Positions 1-11,751 of a DNA stretch of 64,000 nucleotides are shown here, one piece after another. The notes under the pieces were generated by a model, which did not search any database, had not been told where the DNA came from, and saw only the letters and a list, made by a program, of their open reading frames with translations. The stretch is from assembly GCA_014706295.1 (NCBI GenBank), contig JACSVZ010000006.1, positions 28,867,629-28,931,628 of the forward strand, read 5' to 3'. Source of the stretch: Lycocorax pyrrhopterus obiensis. Taxonomy: Eukaryota > Chordata > Aves > Passeriformes > Paradisaeidae. The position numbers and the translations under genes are program-made. Numbering within the stretch: position 1 is the first letter of the stretch; every line of letters starts with the position of its first letter.

Positions 1-250
1 TAAGAATTTTTTGGTGGAATTTTCATTACAAAGTATCTGCAAGTCATCCTGCAGGTTTTTTTGAGGAGAAAAAACCTCCTTGGCCTATTTGTATGCAATT
101 TGTAGGAAGCCACATTTTAATTCACCAAGTAGATTAGTCACTATATTTGTTCATCTTTTAAGCAACAGGTGTATGTAGGTGTGCACAGATAATGACTACA
201 TGTAGATGTGCCCTCATACATATCTTTATACTTTTCCTCCTGGAATGCTA

Positions 251-256
251 TTTATT
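251..256 (-). promoter_or_regulatory. Candidate poly(A) signal AATAAA
   Basis: A canonical AATAAA hexamer on the minus strand, about 2.1 kb past the SGCZ stop codon. It is the first canonical hexamer I found downstream of the stop. Such hexamers occur often by chance in AT-rich DNA, so this is only a candidate transcript end. Confidence 0.2.
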
Positions 257-590
257 CATGACTGTCACACTACCATTCTATTACTTGTGTGCATAAGAAA
301 AAGACATCTATATCCCTACAGTTTTAAGGGTGTATTGTATGGCTATACCTTCTAATGTTTTATTGTCATCTTCTTTGCCATCTGTAACTCTTTTTGTCCC
401 CCTTACTAAAAATCCTCATGTTCTAATATATTTTCTTGCAATATTTTCTAGTATATTTTCTTTCAAAAAAGAAAAATCTCAAATAGACGACAAGTCAGCT
501 GTTAACAGCCTTCTTTTGAAGACAAAAAATAATCAATTTAAAATCTCCATTTAACTGTTAAAACCAGAAAATACAGAATTCTTGCTATGG

Positions 591-691
591 GGTGAAATTC
601 ACACCTCTGAAGAGGGCCAATGGTAAGGCAAGCACCAGTCAAGCCACTGACATGTCTTGGGCTAGTCTTCTGCATAGGAGTGAATTTCACC
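591..691. repeat. Palindromic MITE-like or SINE-like element
   Basis: The 12-mer GGTGAAATTCAC at 591-602 is repeated exactly in inverted orientation at 680-691, with about 77 bp between the arms. The similarity continues inwards with mismatches (CCTcTGaAGA against CCTaTGcAGA), so each arm is about 25 nt. This looks like a small non-autonomous inverted-repeat element. I see no clear target-site duplication. I have an unverified impression that hairpins of this type recur in amniote genomes. The family is not assigned. Confidence 0.45.
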
Positions 692-2379
692 TGAACTGAA
701 AACAAAATCAACCTTATTAGGTGGTAATAAAATGCAAAGGCAATCACCATATTAGTTTGTTCATTCTAATTTTTTTTTCTCTAAAAGCAAAATTGTGCAG
801 AAATATGCATCTTGCACCATGTCCTCTGGCTTTAGAATTACTTTGCAAAAGCTCTCATTTCATTGGCGATCTTAGATTCAGAAGCCTCTAAAAATACAAG
901 CTAGGTGATGCAATTCAAAGAATAGAATTAAAAAGCACACTTACCTCACATAATCAAGCCATCTTCCACAATAGGAAACATTTTTATATTGTTTTACTTT
1001 CCCGGGTTCTGCAAGTTTCAAGATACTCTTGTTAATCAATGCTGTGACAAATTTACCAGAAGCATACCAAAGCATTTTTTCATAAGATTTCAATTACCAA
1101 TCAAGCCAAATGAGTACAAACACTGACACAAGAAATAAATCCCACATGAAATTTGTCAAAAAAGAAAGTCAGTAGTGAGATCTGAGTGTAAATGAGGCTG
1201 CATAATTTAAACACAGACCTGGTAAAGTTAACGTAATATTGACGTACTTTTTAATACTGAATGTCATTTAATGTGTAGTTTTTTATATACTACTATTACT
1301 TTGAAACCTCAGCAGCAGACGGTAAACAAAAGAGAATAACGAATGTGAATGTCATACAAGTTGTTAGTGCACTGCTTCTCAGCATCATACGTTACATTAG
1401 TACCAATGTACTGTGTTCAAGTGGCAGCAGTTAGACATAGTCAGAAAATGGACAAGATGTACCTTTGAAGATTTCTCTCTTGGTTTTGAATTTGCCAATT
1501 ATAAGGACCTTGTGAAGAGCAATACACTGATCAACAAACATATCATCAGAATTTCCTTCTTTACCCTGTTCTTCTTTTCCAGAAACTGTATGTTTTACTC
1601 AAAGCAATCGCTACACATGCAGTGGCCAAGAAAATATTATATAAGGTCATTCAAATCTGACAAACAAGAGCATATGTCTTTTTAACTTTGAAAGTAATAT
1701 TGCTGAGCACTTCCAAAATTTTCCTAGTATACAAAACCCTAGACTTAGTAGACAAATAGTAACAACACATTTTTAAAGAAACCAAACTCAGGGAAGAAGT
1801 CTGTCTCTTTTTGTATTAAAAACCATTTACTGAATTTGTTTAGTAAAGCAAGCATCACACAATGCTTTAAAATTTTAAAATTCAGGGATAAAAGTTTGCA
1901 TCCAAAAAGATGAATGGAAAATTGTGCTTTCAGACAGTAAAGTTATTTATAATACAGGGGGAAACAATTCATCTCACAATCAGATTCTGGGCAAATTCAT
2001 GTACTCTCTCTCTCTCTGTCTAGATATATATTTATGTGCAGTTCATATCCAGGTCCCGCAAAAATCTAAAACTATGTGCTTCACTTCAAGTAGCAAAGGC
2101 ACCTGTGTTATTGTCCCTTTTGGAAAAAAAGGTGATGTTATGTTCTAGGTTTCCTGATGAAGAATACATTGATTTCTGGATGTCTCTCTCCCATCTCTGT
2201 GTTGAGTGGCAGCACAAACCACAAGAGAAGGCAGCGCTGTATTCCTGCTTACAGTGGAAGAAGTTGCTCTGCAGGCCATTTGAAGAGTCGAACTGGTCAC
2301 AAGGGAAACCGAACAGAACTGTGAAGCAGAGGGATAGTAACAAAAGGCTACTCTGGTGTGAGGATAAAACGGAGTCATT

Positions 2380-2598
2380 CTAGCTCCACAAGCAGATGTT
2401 GCTACTGGATTGACATGTGGAGCCTGCTCCTGCTGGGGACAGGTAAAGTTTACCACTGGGACAGGCGCAGAGCTCGTAGATAGTCTGGCGAGGAGCTGAA
2501 GAGCTGGGTGAGGAGGAGGAGGAGGAGAAGGAGGAGGAGGATGAAAAGGAACCCATTGGTAGATTTCCCAGGCGGATTGTATCTGCATTTAAAAATAT
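2380..2598 (-). CDS. SGCZ: SGCZ last coding exon (exon 8), with stop
   Basis: This exon encodes 72 residues and a TAG stop at 2380-2382. It is preceded by a strong pyrimidine tract and TTTTAG acceptor at 2599-2604, and is in phase 0 with exon 7 (GAG followed by ATA). The product starts IFLNADTIRLGNLP, passes through a serine-rich tract of about 20 residues, then RQTIYELCACPSGKLYLSP, and ends STCQSSSNICLWS. The four cysteines (CAC, TC and IC) match the conserved C-terminal cysteine cluster of the gamma/delta/zeta sarcoglycans, thought to form disulfides in the extracellular domain. The end ICLWS is SGCZ-like, not SGCD-like. The serine tract seems longer than in human SGCZ as I recall it. It is encoded largely by TCC repeats, so its length may vary. 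Confidence 0.95.
   Translation of the reverse strand: MFLNADTIRLGNLPMGSFSSSSSFSSSSSSPSSSAPRQTIYELCACPSGKLYLSPAGAGSTCQSSSNICLWS
2511..2540. repeat. GGA/TCC trinucleotide repeat inside SGCZ exon 8
   Basis: A run of GGA triplets on the plus strand (TCC on the coding strand) with one interruption, in the part of exon 8 that encodes the serine tract. The repeat keeps the SGCZ frame; the interrupting triplet encodes Phe (TTC). The same run creates a spurious arginine-rich open frame on the plus strand. Confidence 0.85.
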
Positions 2599-3985
2599 CT
2601 AAAAGAGGGAGAAAAAAAAAAGAAGTACATAAATTCCTTTCAGCATTGAGACGTATTTTAAAGAAGCGCTTTGAGGAAGCTGTGATTTTTTAGAAATATA
2701 TTTAAATTTTTAGAAATATTTTAATAGAAGTATTATAAATATATATTAGAAATTACTCCTTTTAGAAATAAAAAAACTGTCAGCATTTATTGTTTTTCAT
2801 CTCTATGCAGTCGTTTCTGCATTAATAGTCATTATTACAATACATGCAATTGCTTCACCAACATGTTTATTCAGGTACAAACATTATTATACAAAAACAT
2901 TTTGACGATCTTCTTCAATAGGCTGAATTTTCACTTGGACATTTTATGATTAAAATTTATTCATTCATAGTAGCAGCATATACTTGTTCTGGCAGAATTA
3001 GTATTTTAATAAGTGTGAAGTGATATTAAAGCACATTCCCCAGTGTGTTCCGGTAAGCAGTTGAAAATATGTGCTGAACTGTGCTAAATTGTGGGGGCTT
3101 AACAATAGCTACTTCCAGAGAATAATGAAATAAGGTTACAAAGTCATATGCACAAAATAAAGAGCTTCTTTGACCTAAATTAAGAGGAGGAAAGATTTCA
3201 GGTTAAAGTCTTATTAAGAAGGTTATCAAGATATTCCCATTTGTTTTTGAACAGTGAATATGATTAAAAAATATTGTGGGTTTTTTTAACCTTCCATTGG
3301 AAATAACATGAGTCAGTATGAAACTGTAGATACCAGTAACATTCATGAATCTCTGTTGAGTTCTGCGATATTTACACTTACATTTGCAGAAAACAGCATG
3401 TCTTCCACTGGCACAAACACATGAGTGTCCAGCTGCTCAGAATGTATTTTTTATTTATGAAAAGAGTAAATAAGAGCCAAAGTAAGATCAGTCATTATCT
3501 CAGGAGCAGACTAAGAATTTCTAGAAGACAGGTAACAAATCAAAATGGCTTTAAGCTCTGGAGGTAACAGTATGAAGCTTAGGAGAAGGTGAGTTCCTTA
3601 AATACTTGCTAGTGTTTTTTGTATGGCATCTAAAATCAACGGAGCCAACTTGACATTGCTATACCACAATGTTCACGGTACCTGTAAAGAACCAGGAAAC
3701 ATATGGAAAGTATTGGGGTTTTTTTTCTACAGGAGGCAAGTATTATTTTATGATAAAATAAGTGGTATATGGCAGCAAAGCAGTGCAGAAGCACTACTGC
3801 GCTCCTTCTCTAGAGAAGTGAGGAATAGCAGGCTGGGAAAAAAATAAAGTGGCTGGATAAAATTCCATACAAGGATTGATGCATAGTCATGTTTCCATCC
3901 ACAGCAGAACCATTGTAAATGACTGGCATTATTGATGGTAATATTGTCTGAAAGTAGCCCCAAACACTACAACTCCCCATCACTG

Positions 3986-4618
3986 TGTCTTGGGGTGACT
4001 CTATCATGTGTATCCCCTATCACGCTCTATGCCCAAAAAGTAATATTGTGCCTTTTCTGTGCCTTTAAACTGACCTTGAGGAAAAGAAACCCAAACAAAC
4101 TTTTCAAAGCAGCTTCTCAAGGACACAGAGATTACACTCCTCTGCGTTCTCTGGCTGCGGGTAGCGGAGAGGGGGCACCCTGCTCGCTTTCCTTCAGCCA
4201 GTTGGTTTTTTTTTCCCTCTTGGCGTGAGATGGAGAGCTGAACTTTGTTTCCCAGGACTTTGGTTTTTTCCCTTCTTCTCTTCTGAACTGTGTCAACAAC
4301 ATCAGAACACATTGGGAGAATTTTCCCTGAGGCCCAGGGGTTGGGCCGTCGCCGGACCAGCTCCGAGGAGGAGAGAGACCACACCTACAGAAGGACTCTA
4401 AAATCTTCCCAGGTTTCTCTCTATAGCGAGAGATTTCATTTCATTATTTAGCATCGTTATCCTTTTCCTGTGTGTTTGTTAAAATAAATAGTTTTTATCT
4501 CTTTCACTTTCCTTCGAAGAAAAATTTCCTTTTTTCCCGAACCCTGTGGGGGGAAGGGTGGTTGTAACCTGGTTTTCTCTCAGGAGATATATTACTAGAT
4601 TTTGGCCAAACCGGCACA
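3986..4618 (+). mobile_element. Solo LTR, ERVL-like, with intact 5-bp target duplication
   Basis: A complete LTR with the usual TG...CA ends, starting TGTCTTGGGGTGAC and ending CCAAACCGGCACA. The flanks CACTG at 3981-3985 and CACTG at 4619-4623 are a perfect 5-bp target-site duplication. An AATAAA at 4483-4488 lies near the 3' end, as expected for the R region. There is no internal retroviral sequence next to it, so it is a solo LTR left by recombination between two LTRs. A 5-bp duplication and the sequence type suggest an avian ERVL-class element; the family name is not certain. It lies antisense to SGCZ. Confidence 0.85.
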
Positions 4619-5559
4619 CACTGTAAGTTCTCCAGCTCCCACAGCAATTACTGTCATGGGAGGAAATACTCACTAAAAGGGACAGAAAGGGAGAATCTCA
4701 GAGGCAAAGGTGACTTCTGCAGGTCACAATACCTGCTTTAATTCACATCGTGACTGACAGAGGAAGTGATCACAAAACTAAAATGCAGCAAATTAGTATC
4801 TTTCTTCTGTAACTTATATGACAAAGGAACGATGTATTTAGACACACATACACACAGGGTTGCTTGGAAAGTCCAGTATTACAGACCTGAGACAATTTGT
4901 AGTCATAACCCCTGAAAAAATAGTTTTTGTGCAAGAAATGTGGATAGTGTTGGGAACAACTTAATAATGTTCTGCTAGAATTACAACGGGAAAAATAAAA
5001 GTCTACATATATTAAAACGCTCAGCTAGGAGTAAATGTGAAAGTAACTATGGCAAATATAACAAGAAAACAAAATAACAGATGGGGAGAAAAGAATTTAA
5101 TAACAAACGAAACTAGGAACTGGTAAAATGTGGGAAGGAAACAAAGGACAATGAATGGAGTGACAAGCAATAAAAAGTATTCTTTCACTTCTCATATCAA
5201 GAGAAAACAAAGGGTAACAGGTCCATTATTAAATTAGGAAACAGTAGATTTATCAACAGCATTGCATAAAAATCCAGTAGCATTTTACAATGCGAGGTCT
5301 GTGTAAGTATAAGCATATCTTTTGTATTAAATAGTGCTCAGCATAGTTCTGTACTTGGAGAAAGATAAAAAATTGATGTCAGAACATGACTGTGATAAAA
5401 CACTTTCAATTTCAACAGTAACTCAACAGGATATTAAACAGCAGCCAGTAATGTCATATACTTTTAATCAGCAGTTCTTGATAACTTTTAACAAACAGAG
5501 CTAAAAAAATTATCTGAGTGGCCTTTTGGACTTTTAGTGCTGGCTTTCAGTAATCCTTG

Positions 5560-6154
5560 TGTCATGGTTTAACCCCAGCCAGCAGCCATGTACCACACAG
5601 CCGCTCACTCTCTCCCCCACCAGAAAGATCAGGGAGAGGATTGGAAGGGTATAAGCTGGAAAACTCATGGGTTGGGATAAAGACACTTTAATAGGGAAAG
5701 CCATGCACACAAGTAAAGCAAACCGAGGAATGGATTCACAGCTTCCCATGGGCAGGCAGGTGTCCAGCCAAACCCAGGAGAGTAGGGCCCTATCACATAT
5801 GATGGTGACTTGGGAAGACGAATGCCACCACTCCAAAGACCCTCCCGCTCATTCCTTCTTTCCCCAGGAGCTTTATGTACTGAGCCTGATGTCATACAGT
5901 GTGGAATGTCCCTTTGGTCAGTGGAGGTCAACCTGTCCTGACTGTGTCACCTCCCAGCTTCCCATGCACCCCCAGTCTCCTCCCAGCATGGCAGTAGGAA
6001 AAGCAAAAAAGTCCTTGTGTCCGTGTTAAGCCCTGCTCAGCAATAACAAAATAATCTCTATATTATCAACCTTGTGTTCAGCACAAATCTAATACACAGC
6101 CCCATACCAGCCACTGTTAAGAAAATAAAAACTATCCTAGCCAAAACCAGCACA
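5560..6154 (-). mobile_element. Solo LTR, second ERVL-like family, with intact 5-bp target duplication
   Basis: On the minus strand the element starts TGTGCTGGTTTTGGCTAGG at 6154 and ends GGGGTTAAACCATGACA at 5560. CCTTG at 5555-5559 and CCTTG at 6155-6159 are a perfect 5-bp target duplication. The terminal region with GAGTGAGCGGCTG and GGCTGGGGTTAAACC is a type I recognise from avian LTRs. A minus-strand ATTAAA at 5687-5692 is the likely poly(A) signal. It has no internal retroviral genes. It belongs to a different family from the LTR at 3986-4618 and to the same family as the truncated copy near 51088-51357. It lies in the same orientation as SGCZ. Confidence 0.85.
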
Positions 6155-9100
6155 CCTTGAGATACCATAGAAAATAAGAAAAAGACTATTTCTTTGCTTT
6201 TATTTTTTTTTGAAAATGGAAGCTGGAGACATTGGAATATTATATATGCAATAATAAAAAGCACTTCAGTATAGAAGACATACATGTAAGGCAATCCAAC
6301 AAAATACAAGATGAGCTCTTTATACTTTTGGCAGATTGTGTGACTGGCCATTTTAACAGCTTAATTGCAGTGATGATAGGGAAGGATCGTGAGGAATCTG
6401 TAAAACAAAATTAAATGGGTTCTAAAAGACATGTTTCAATTCAAACAGGAATTGACTCAAAAAATCAGAGGGCCTATGTGTCAGAGATGTGCTGGAGTTA
6501 AATCTCTTAAATTTTACTATATTATTTTCTATGAGCTCAATATTTTTTTCTGTTCGTTTACATCAGGAGAGCTACACTTCTGAACCTTTTTGCAGATGTT
6601 CTGTAGTGTACTGCTCCAAGACTTTAATCCAGAGCACCTTACTCTGATGTGCATTACAATACAAAGTTATTATATACATATATACAATGTTACAATACAA
6701 TACAAAGCTCAGTTATTTTGCTCGTTAAATGAAATGATCTTTATAAGCATAGCTGTGCAGACTTTTCCACCGGTACTTATAAACTTCACACTGTGATGTA
6801 GAACAATCCATGTTTAGCTGGTATCCTAATCCTGAGTGGTAGCTATCAAGTCCTGTCCCAGCATATATTCTAGAACATCTGGTGTGCAATGTGGATACTA
6901 GGGTATGGTGTCTGAGGAAACTGAATTAGCTTCTTGAGAGGGTGATATCTGCTGCGGTGAGTCCAATTTAATAACACTCCTATAGCTACACCCTGGTGAA
7001 GCCTGAGATGAAGAGGATTAATAAAGATGGTTTAAAGCCAGTATTAAAATCTGCTTTGTACATATGCTGTCAAGGTTATAAATGAATGACGAAATTTAGA
7101 GATGCAACATTGCTATCTCTTAGTTAAGCAAGAATCCAAATATACCACCAGAGTGACCCAATTAATTAGGAACTTCAGAGAAAATAATGCATATTTGAGG
7201 ATATCCCTTTCCTATACTCTGATCTGCTAAAAACTGAAATTCATGACTAAAAATCCTCCAACACCAGCAAAACTTAAACTACTTACTGTTTTATGCCTGA
7301 AGTAATCAGGTGTTTGTTTAAAGAGAAGGGAAGAAGTGACAAGACAAAAAATTAAACAGTATGAAGTTTCTAGGGAACACTTGCTAGATGACAGTAGTTA
7401 ATGGAAGTGCCTGTGTACACGGTCTTTCTCTAACCTGTTTTGCTGTGACATAGAAGCCATTTAATACTTCACATGCATCAAGGCAATGCTGGCCAGTCAT
7501 GCTCTTTCTGAGAGTCTCACACCTCAGCAGATGAATAGGCACAAATAAAACCAAAGCCTTCATCCATTCTTGAAACACTGTAGGAGACTGACTGACAGAT
7601 TGCAAAATGGAAAAGGCAGCAGCTACTCAGAGAAATGTTATTTCATGGAGAGCAGAGTGCTGAGCAGCATCATTCTCTCTAAATACTCAATGTTTAGAAA
7701 TTCCAGATCACTGCTTGGTCTTGTGCACCTTAGTACAGAGAAAAATAAATTAGTTCTATGATGTTTAAAAGTAGATCTGATTTCTGACTAATTAAAGTAT
7801 CAAGCTGGATCAGCCTGTAGTGCATGTGATAGGAATGGAAAAATGGTCATCTTTTTACACACATTTTTTGCTAATGAAGATCTGCCATTCACTTGCTCAT
7901 CAGACTGTATTGCTGATCTGAACACTGGGAGGGAAAGGGAGAGGAAGGCAAGCCAGAAAATATAGATGGCCTACGAAACAAAGAACTAAATTGAAGGAGT
8001 AAACTTTCAGTGGGAAAGATATAGGCATGAGGTAAAAAATCAAATATTTGTACAAGGCGTTTAATGCAGAGATATGAACCTATCATGTATAAAATTCTCC
8101 AATGGGTCTTTGACTAAGTCCTCTCAAGAGAGCAAACGACAGTTTAAGTTGATACAGCCAAATGAAAAAGTTAGGATTTATAGACATTGAAGAATTTTCT
8201 GTATCCATGTACTTTTTGATTAAATGGGCAATTCTAGATGGCTGCAAAGGCATATTTCAGGTTTAATGTAGATAAGAAATGGCAGGAAACTGGAGGAAAT
8301 GTGAAAGAAAAGAAGGCAATCTGATAGGTGGGTGTTAATCAGTATGAGAAGACATTTTAGTGATGTCTCACTAAATAAACCTTTTGGATTCACTTAAATA
8401 TTCAATTAATCTGAATTACAGGAATGCAAGGTTTTTTCTTAGTCTTTTTGCTCTTCTGCATATGCTATCAGAAACATCCCACAAAGAGGATTATATAGAT
8501 TAGGTCACTAGAGTCAACTATATAATTTCCATATGCAGACGTGTTTCACTATTCAAGGTTAAGATGAACTATAGGATAAATTGAAGTACTTTAGTTTTCA
8601 TGGACCATTTGTTCTAACACTTATCTGTGGCTTTCATTAAATCTAAATGATTGTTCTGAGAAGAAGGAACAAAAAGTCATCATGAAAAATTAAAATATTA
8701 ACTTGATACTGTATATACTGGAAAATTTAAACATATGGTGGCACAATATCTGGAACCATATTGGTCATAATGATTAACAGTTTTGAGGAACAGTTAAACA
8801 GTGAAATCAATGCAATGACTGAGATGAAACTGAATATGCTAAATATTCAGAGAAGACCAAAATACCTAGTACAAACTGTGTATTGAAAATGTATTCTCTA
8901 CAGTACTAGGATCGGCTGAGCACAAGACAAAGGAGAGGGCAGGCCTAAGAGTGGCCTGGTGTGCTGAATGTGCTCTTTCTAAAGATTATACCTGGTACAC
9001 CTGGCAGTATTGCTCCCATTCCCGTCTCCATGTTATGACTACAACTACTGACATCTGAAAAGGATTTGAAAAATAACATATCTATATGTTAAAAATAACA

Positions 9101-10904
9101 CTGTACATCAGTGAAGTGTACAGTTCGTTCTTGAATGGAAGAATTTATGTTTTGACTTGCCAGTACCAAAGAGGTCTTTGTGAGGGTAAGGTTTCATCTT
9201 AAGTATGAATTTTTGTAAATTTAGTACACAAAAGTACATCTTGGAACTTCTGAGTTATAATCACACTACAATATATGGGTGCCTACTGAAGCAAAAAACT
9301 TTCTAACGTATTTATTCTTTCTATTATGGAAATAATTTTTCAGTCTTTGCAAATTCATTCAGTCTTAGAAAGATGTGACTTCTTTGTGATTGATGTACAA
9401 AATGCAGAAAAAAAATGTACTTGGAATATTTGTGCTAAAACTACAGAGTACAAAAACTTAATTACCATTCAAATAATCACTAGATTAAAAGGTGATATTA
9501 ATTTAAAAAAAAAAATATATATAATAAATTATTCATTGTCACTTTTACCATTCTAACAAAATTCCTTATGGTGTGGGTCTTGAACATTTGGCCATGAAAA
9601 AACATTTTAAATATGGGTATTGTCAGTTGAACAGCTTTGCTTTTGTAGTTTTGTATTTTTGATTGTAGACTGGTCAGAACACTGTTTTTTTCTATAAATT
9701 GAATTACACATGAATAACTGGTTTGAAAATGAAAGGACTTTTTAAAAAATAATATGCATTCAATTTTAAGTATCTGTCAAAACATCCTAATAGAATTTTT
9801 TAAGCCTATAATTTAAAAAAATACAGAAAAAATTCCCTTCATTTTCACTAATCTCTTTCTTCACAGACAACAGTAACAAGTCAACTGCTTAACACCATAA
9901 AAAAGGTTTTGAAAACAAAATGCAGCACAGGTATTAGATAATTTTTGGTGAATAAACAGTGGATCTTTGAGCTCTAGAGCCTGCCATTGTTTATTGTCTA
10001 TTGAACTCATGCACAAAAACGTTGAATTTTTTTTGCATACATTTAATCTCAAGCAAACACAACTTGGTTGAATTGAGCTAATCTACAAAATGTTGTTGTC
10101 TTTGATCTGCCATTGCTCCATAGTTATGGCAAGCAGCCTGTAGAACAAGGTAATTCAATTTCAGTATATGTACTTAATTTAAAAAGTCCTGTTTCTTTTT
10201 TATTTTCTGTTTCAGAACATAAAAACCATCCATAAAAACACCACCAAATGCTTCAAAATGGTACTGTTACTTGAGCTTACAAATGAAGATTACTGCAGAT
10301 TTATTAAATGTTAATATTTAAACCTTAATTATTAATCTCTGTGTTAAATGCATCTCCTGGATTTAGAACTGGATAGGATTATAGATCAAATGTTAGTACT
10401 ATACGCATTTGTTAGCCTCTAAAAAATAATATTTTCTGTGTGCTTCATTAAATGTGCTGTGCTAAAATGGTAAATATAAACTTGACCTCTCGTCTGCCAC
10501 ACTGATTTTGAGTAAAGTTTGTTTGTTAAAGACTATTGCTCATTTTTAATGTGACAGCTATAAGCCTTACCATAATGAGAGATCAGCCTTATTATGCCAG
10601 AAACAACAAAATATACTCCAGAAAGGATGCTATGACAGAGCATAATTTGACAGAGAAATACAAGGGCATAAAGAAGCAAATGGGAAAAAGGTCTTAGACA
10701 CGGTGATTAATATAAATACGTTTGTGAGAAGCCTCTGTACATCTTTCTCCTTTTATTGACTTCATCTTTGACAGTCAACAGGATGCAATGAAAGTGCGGA
10801 GCCTAACTTACACAGAAGCTCCTTGCAAAGACACATAGCAGCTGATCAAGATTCCTAAGAACTGAGCCTACTTAGCAGCCTTCTGTTTCAGAGAGTGATG
10901 CAGT

Positions 10905-11751
10905 CAGTACCCCAGAGTGCTGTGCAGCCCTTCAGAGGGGCCTCAACAAGCTGGAGAGTTGGGCAGAGAGAAACATTCTGAAATTCAACAAAGGCAAGTG
11001 CAGGGTCCTGCACTTGGGGAGGAATAGCCCTCTGCACCAGCACAGGCTGGGGATTGACCTGCTGGAAAGAAGCTGTACAGAGAAGGACCTAGGAGACCTT
11101 GTGGACAACAAGCTGTCCATGAGCCAGCAGAGTGTCCTTGTGGCCAAGAAGGCCAATGGGATCCTGGGGTGCATTAGGAAGGGCATTGCCAGCAGGTCAA
11201 GGGAGGTGATCCTGTCCTTCCACGCACGCGTGGTGAGGCCACATCAGGAGTGCTGTGTCCAGCTCTGGGCTCCTCAGGACAAGAGAGACATGGAGCTCCT
11301 GGAGCAGATCCAGTGGAGGGCAACAAGGATGATTAAGGAATTGGCGCATCTCTCTCACAAGGAATGGTTGAGCGAGCTGGGCCTGTTCAGCCTCAAGAAG
11401 AGACAGCTGAGTGACCTCATCAATATCTATGAGTATCTGCAGGGAAGGTCTCAGAGAATGGATCCAGGCTCTTCGTGGTGCCAAGCAATAGGTCAAGAAG
11501 CAATGGGCAGAAACTCTTTCATAGGAAGTTTCACCTAACTATGAGAAGGAACTTTTTTACTGTGTGGGTGACTGAGCACAGGCATGGACTGCCCAGAAAA
11601 GTTATGGAGTCTCCCTTACTGGAGATATTCGGGAACAGTCTGGACACAATCCTGGTGCCCTGTGCTCTAGAATGACCCTGCTTGAGCAGGGAAGTGGGGC
11701 CAGATGACCCACTGTGGTTCCCTTCCAGCCTGACCCATTCTGTCATTCTGT
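10905..11751 (+). mobile_element. CR1 LINE, 5'-truncated, with the end of the pol ORF and the 3' terminus
   Basis: This is the 3' part of a chicken-repeat-1 non-LTR retrotransposon. A frame from before 11014 to 11538 encodes the C-terminal part of the reverse-transcriptase protein. It includes KFNKGKCRVLHLG, EKDLGDLVDNKLSMSQQ, VAKKANGILGCIRKGIASRS and ELGLFSLKKRQL. A frameshift near 11465-11485 moves the rest (NGQKLFHRKFHLTMRRNFF, WVTEH) to another frame. The 3' end carries the CR1-type repeat CATTCTGTCATTCTGT. The 5' end is truncated, as usual for CR1, so the copy is dead. The upstream limit is approximate. It is antisense to SGCZ. Confidence 0.9.

Larger units (their letters stand above)
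1..2379 (-). other. SGCZ: SGCZ 3' UTR and downstream flank (extent unknown)
   Basis: This is the sequence downstream of the SGCZ stop codon, read on the minus strand. No open frame here resembles a protein I know. It is AT-rich and includes a short TC-repeat near 2004-2017 and a palindromic element at 591-691. Where the transcript ends cannot be fixed. Minus-strand ATTAAA hexamers lie at 1267-1272 and 1250-1255, and the only canonical AATAAA I found is at 251-256. The UTR could therefore be about 1.1 kb or 2.1 kb, or end elsewhere. That the first part is UTR follows from the position of the stop codon; the rest is inference. Confidence 0.5.

Noticed and set aside
2508..2693. Plus-strand arginine-rich open frame
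   Set aside because: It is the antisense of the TCC serine repeat in SGCZ exon 8 and continues into intron sequence.
4004..4384. Minus-strand 126-codon open frame
   Set aside because: It lies within the antisense of a solo LTR and has no similarity to a protein I know.
5667..6029. Plus-strand 120-codon open frame
   Set aside because: It is the antisense of the LTR at 5560-6154. A similar chance peptide appears in the related LTR near 51054-51248, so the match reflects shared LTR ancestry, not a gene.
11014..11538. 174-codon open frame as a host gene
   Set aside because: It is the C-terminal end of CR1 pol, frameshifted and lacking its 5' part.
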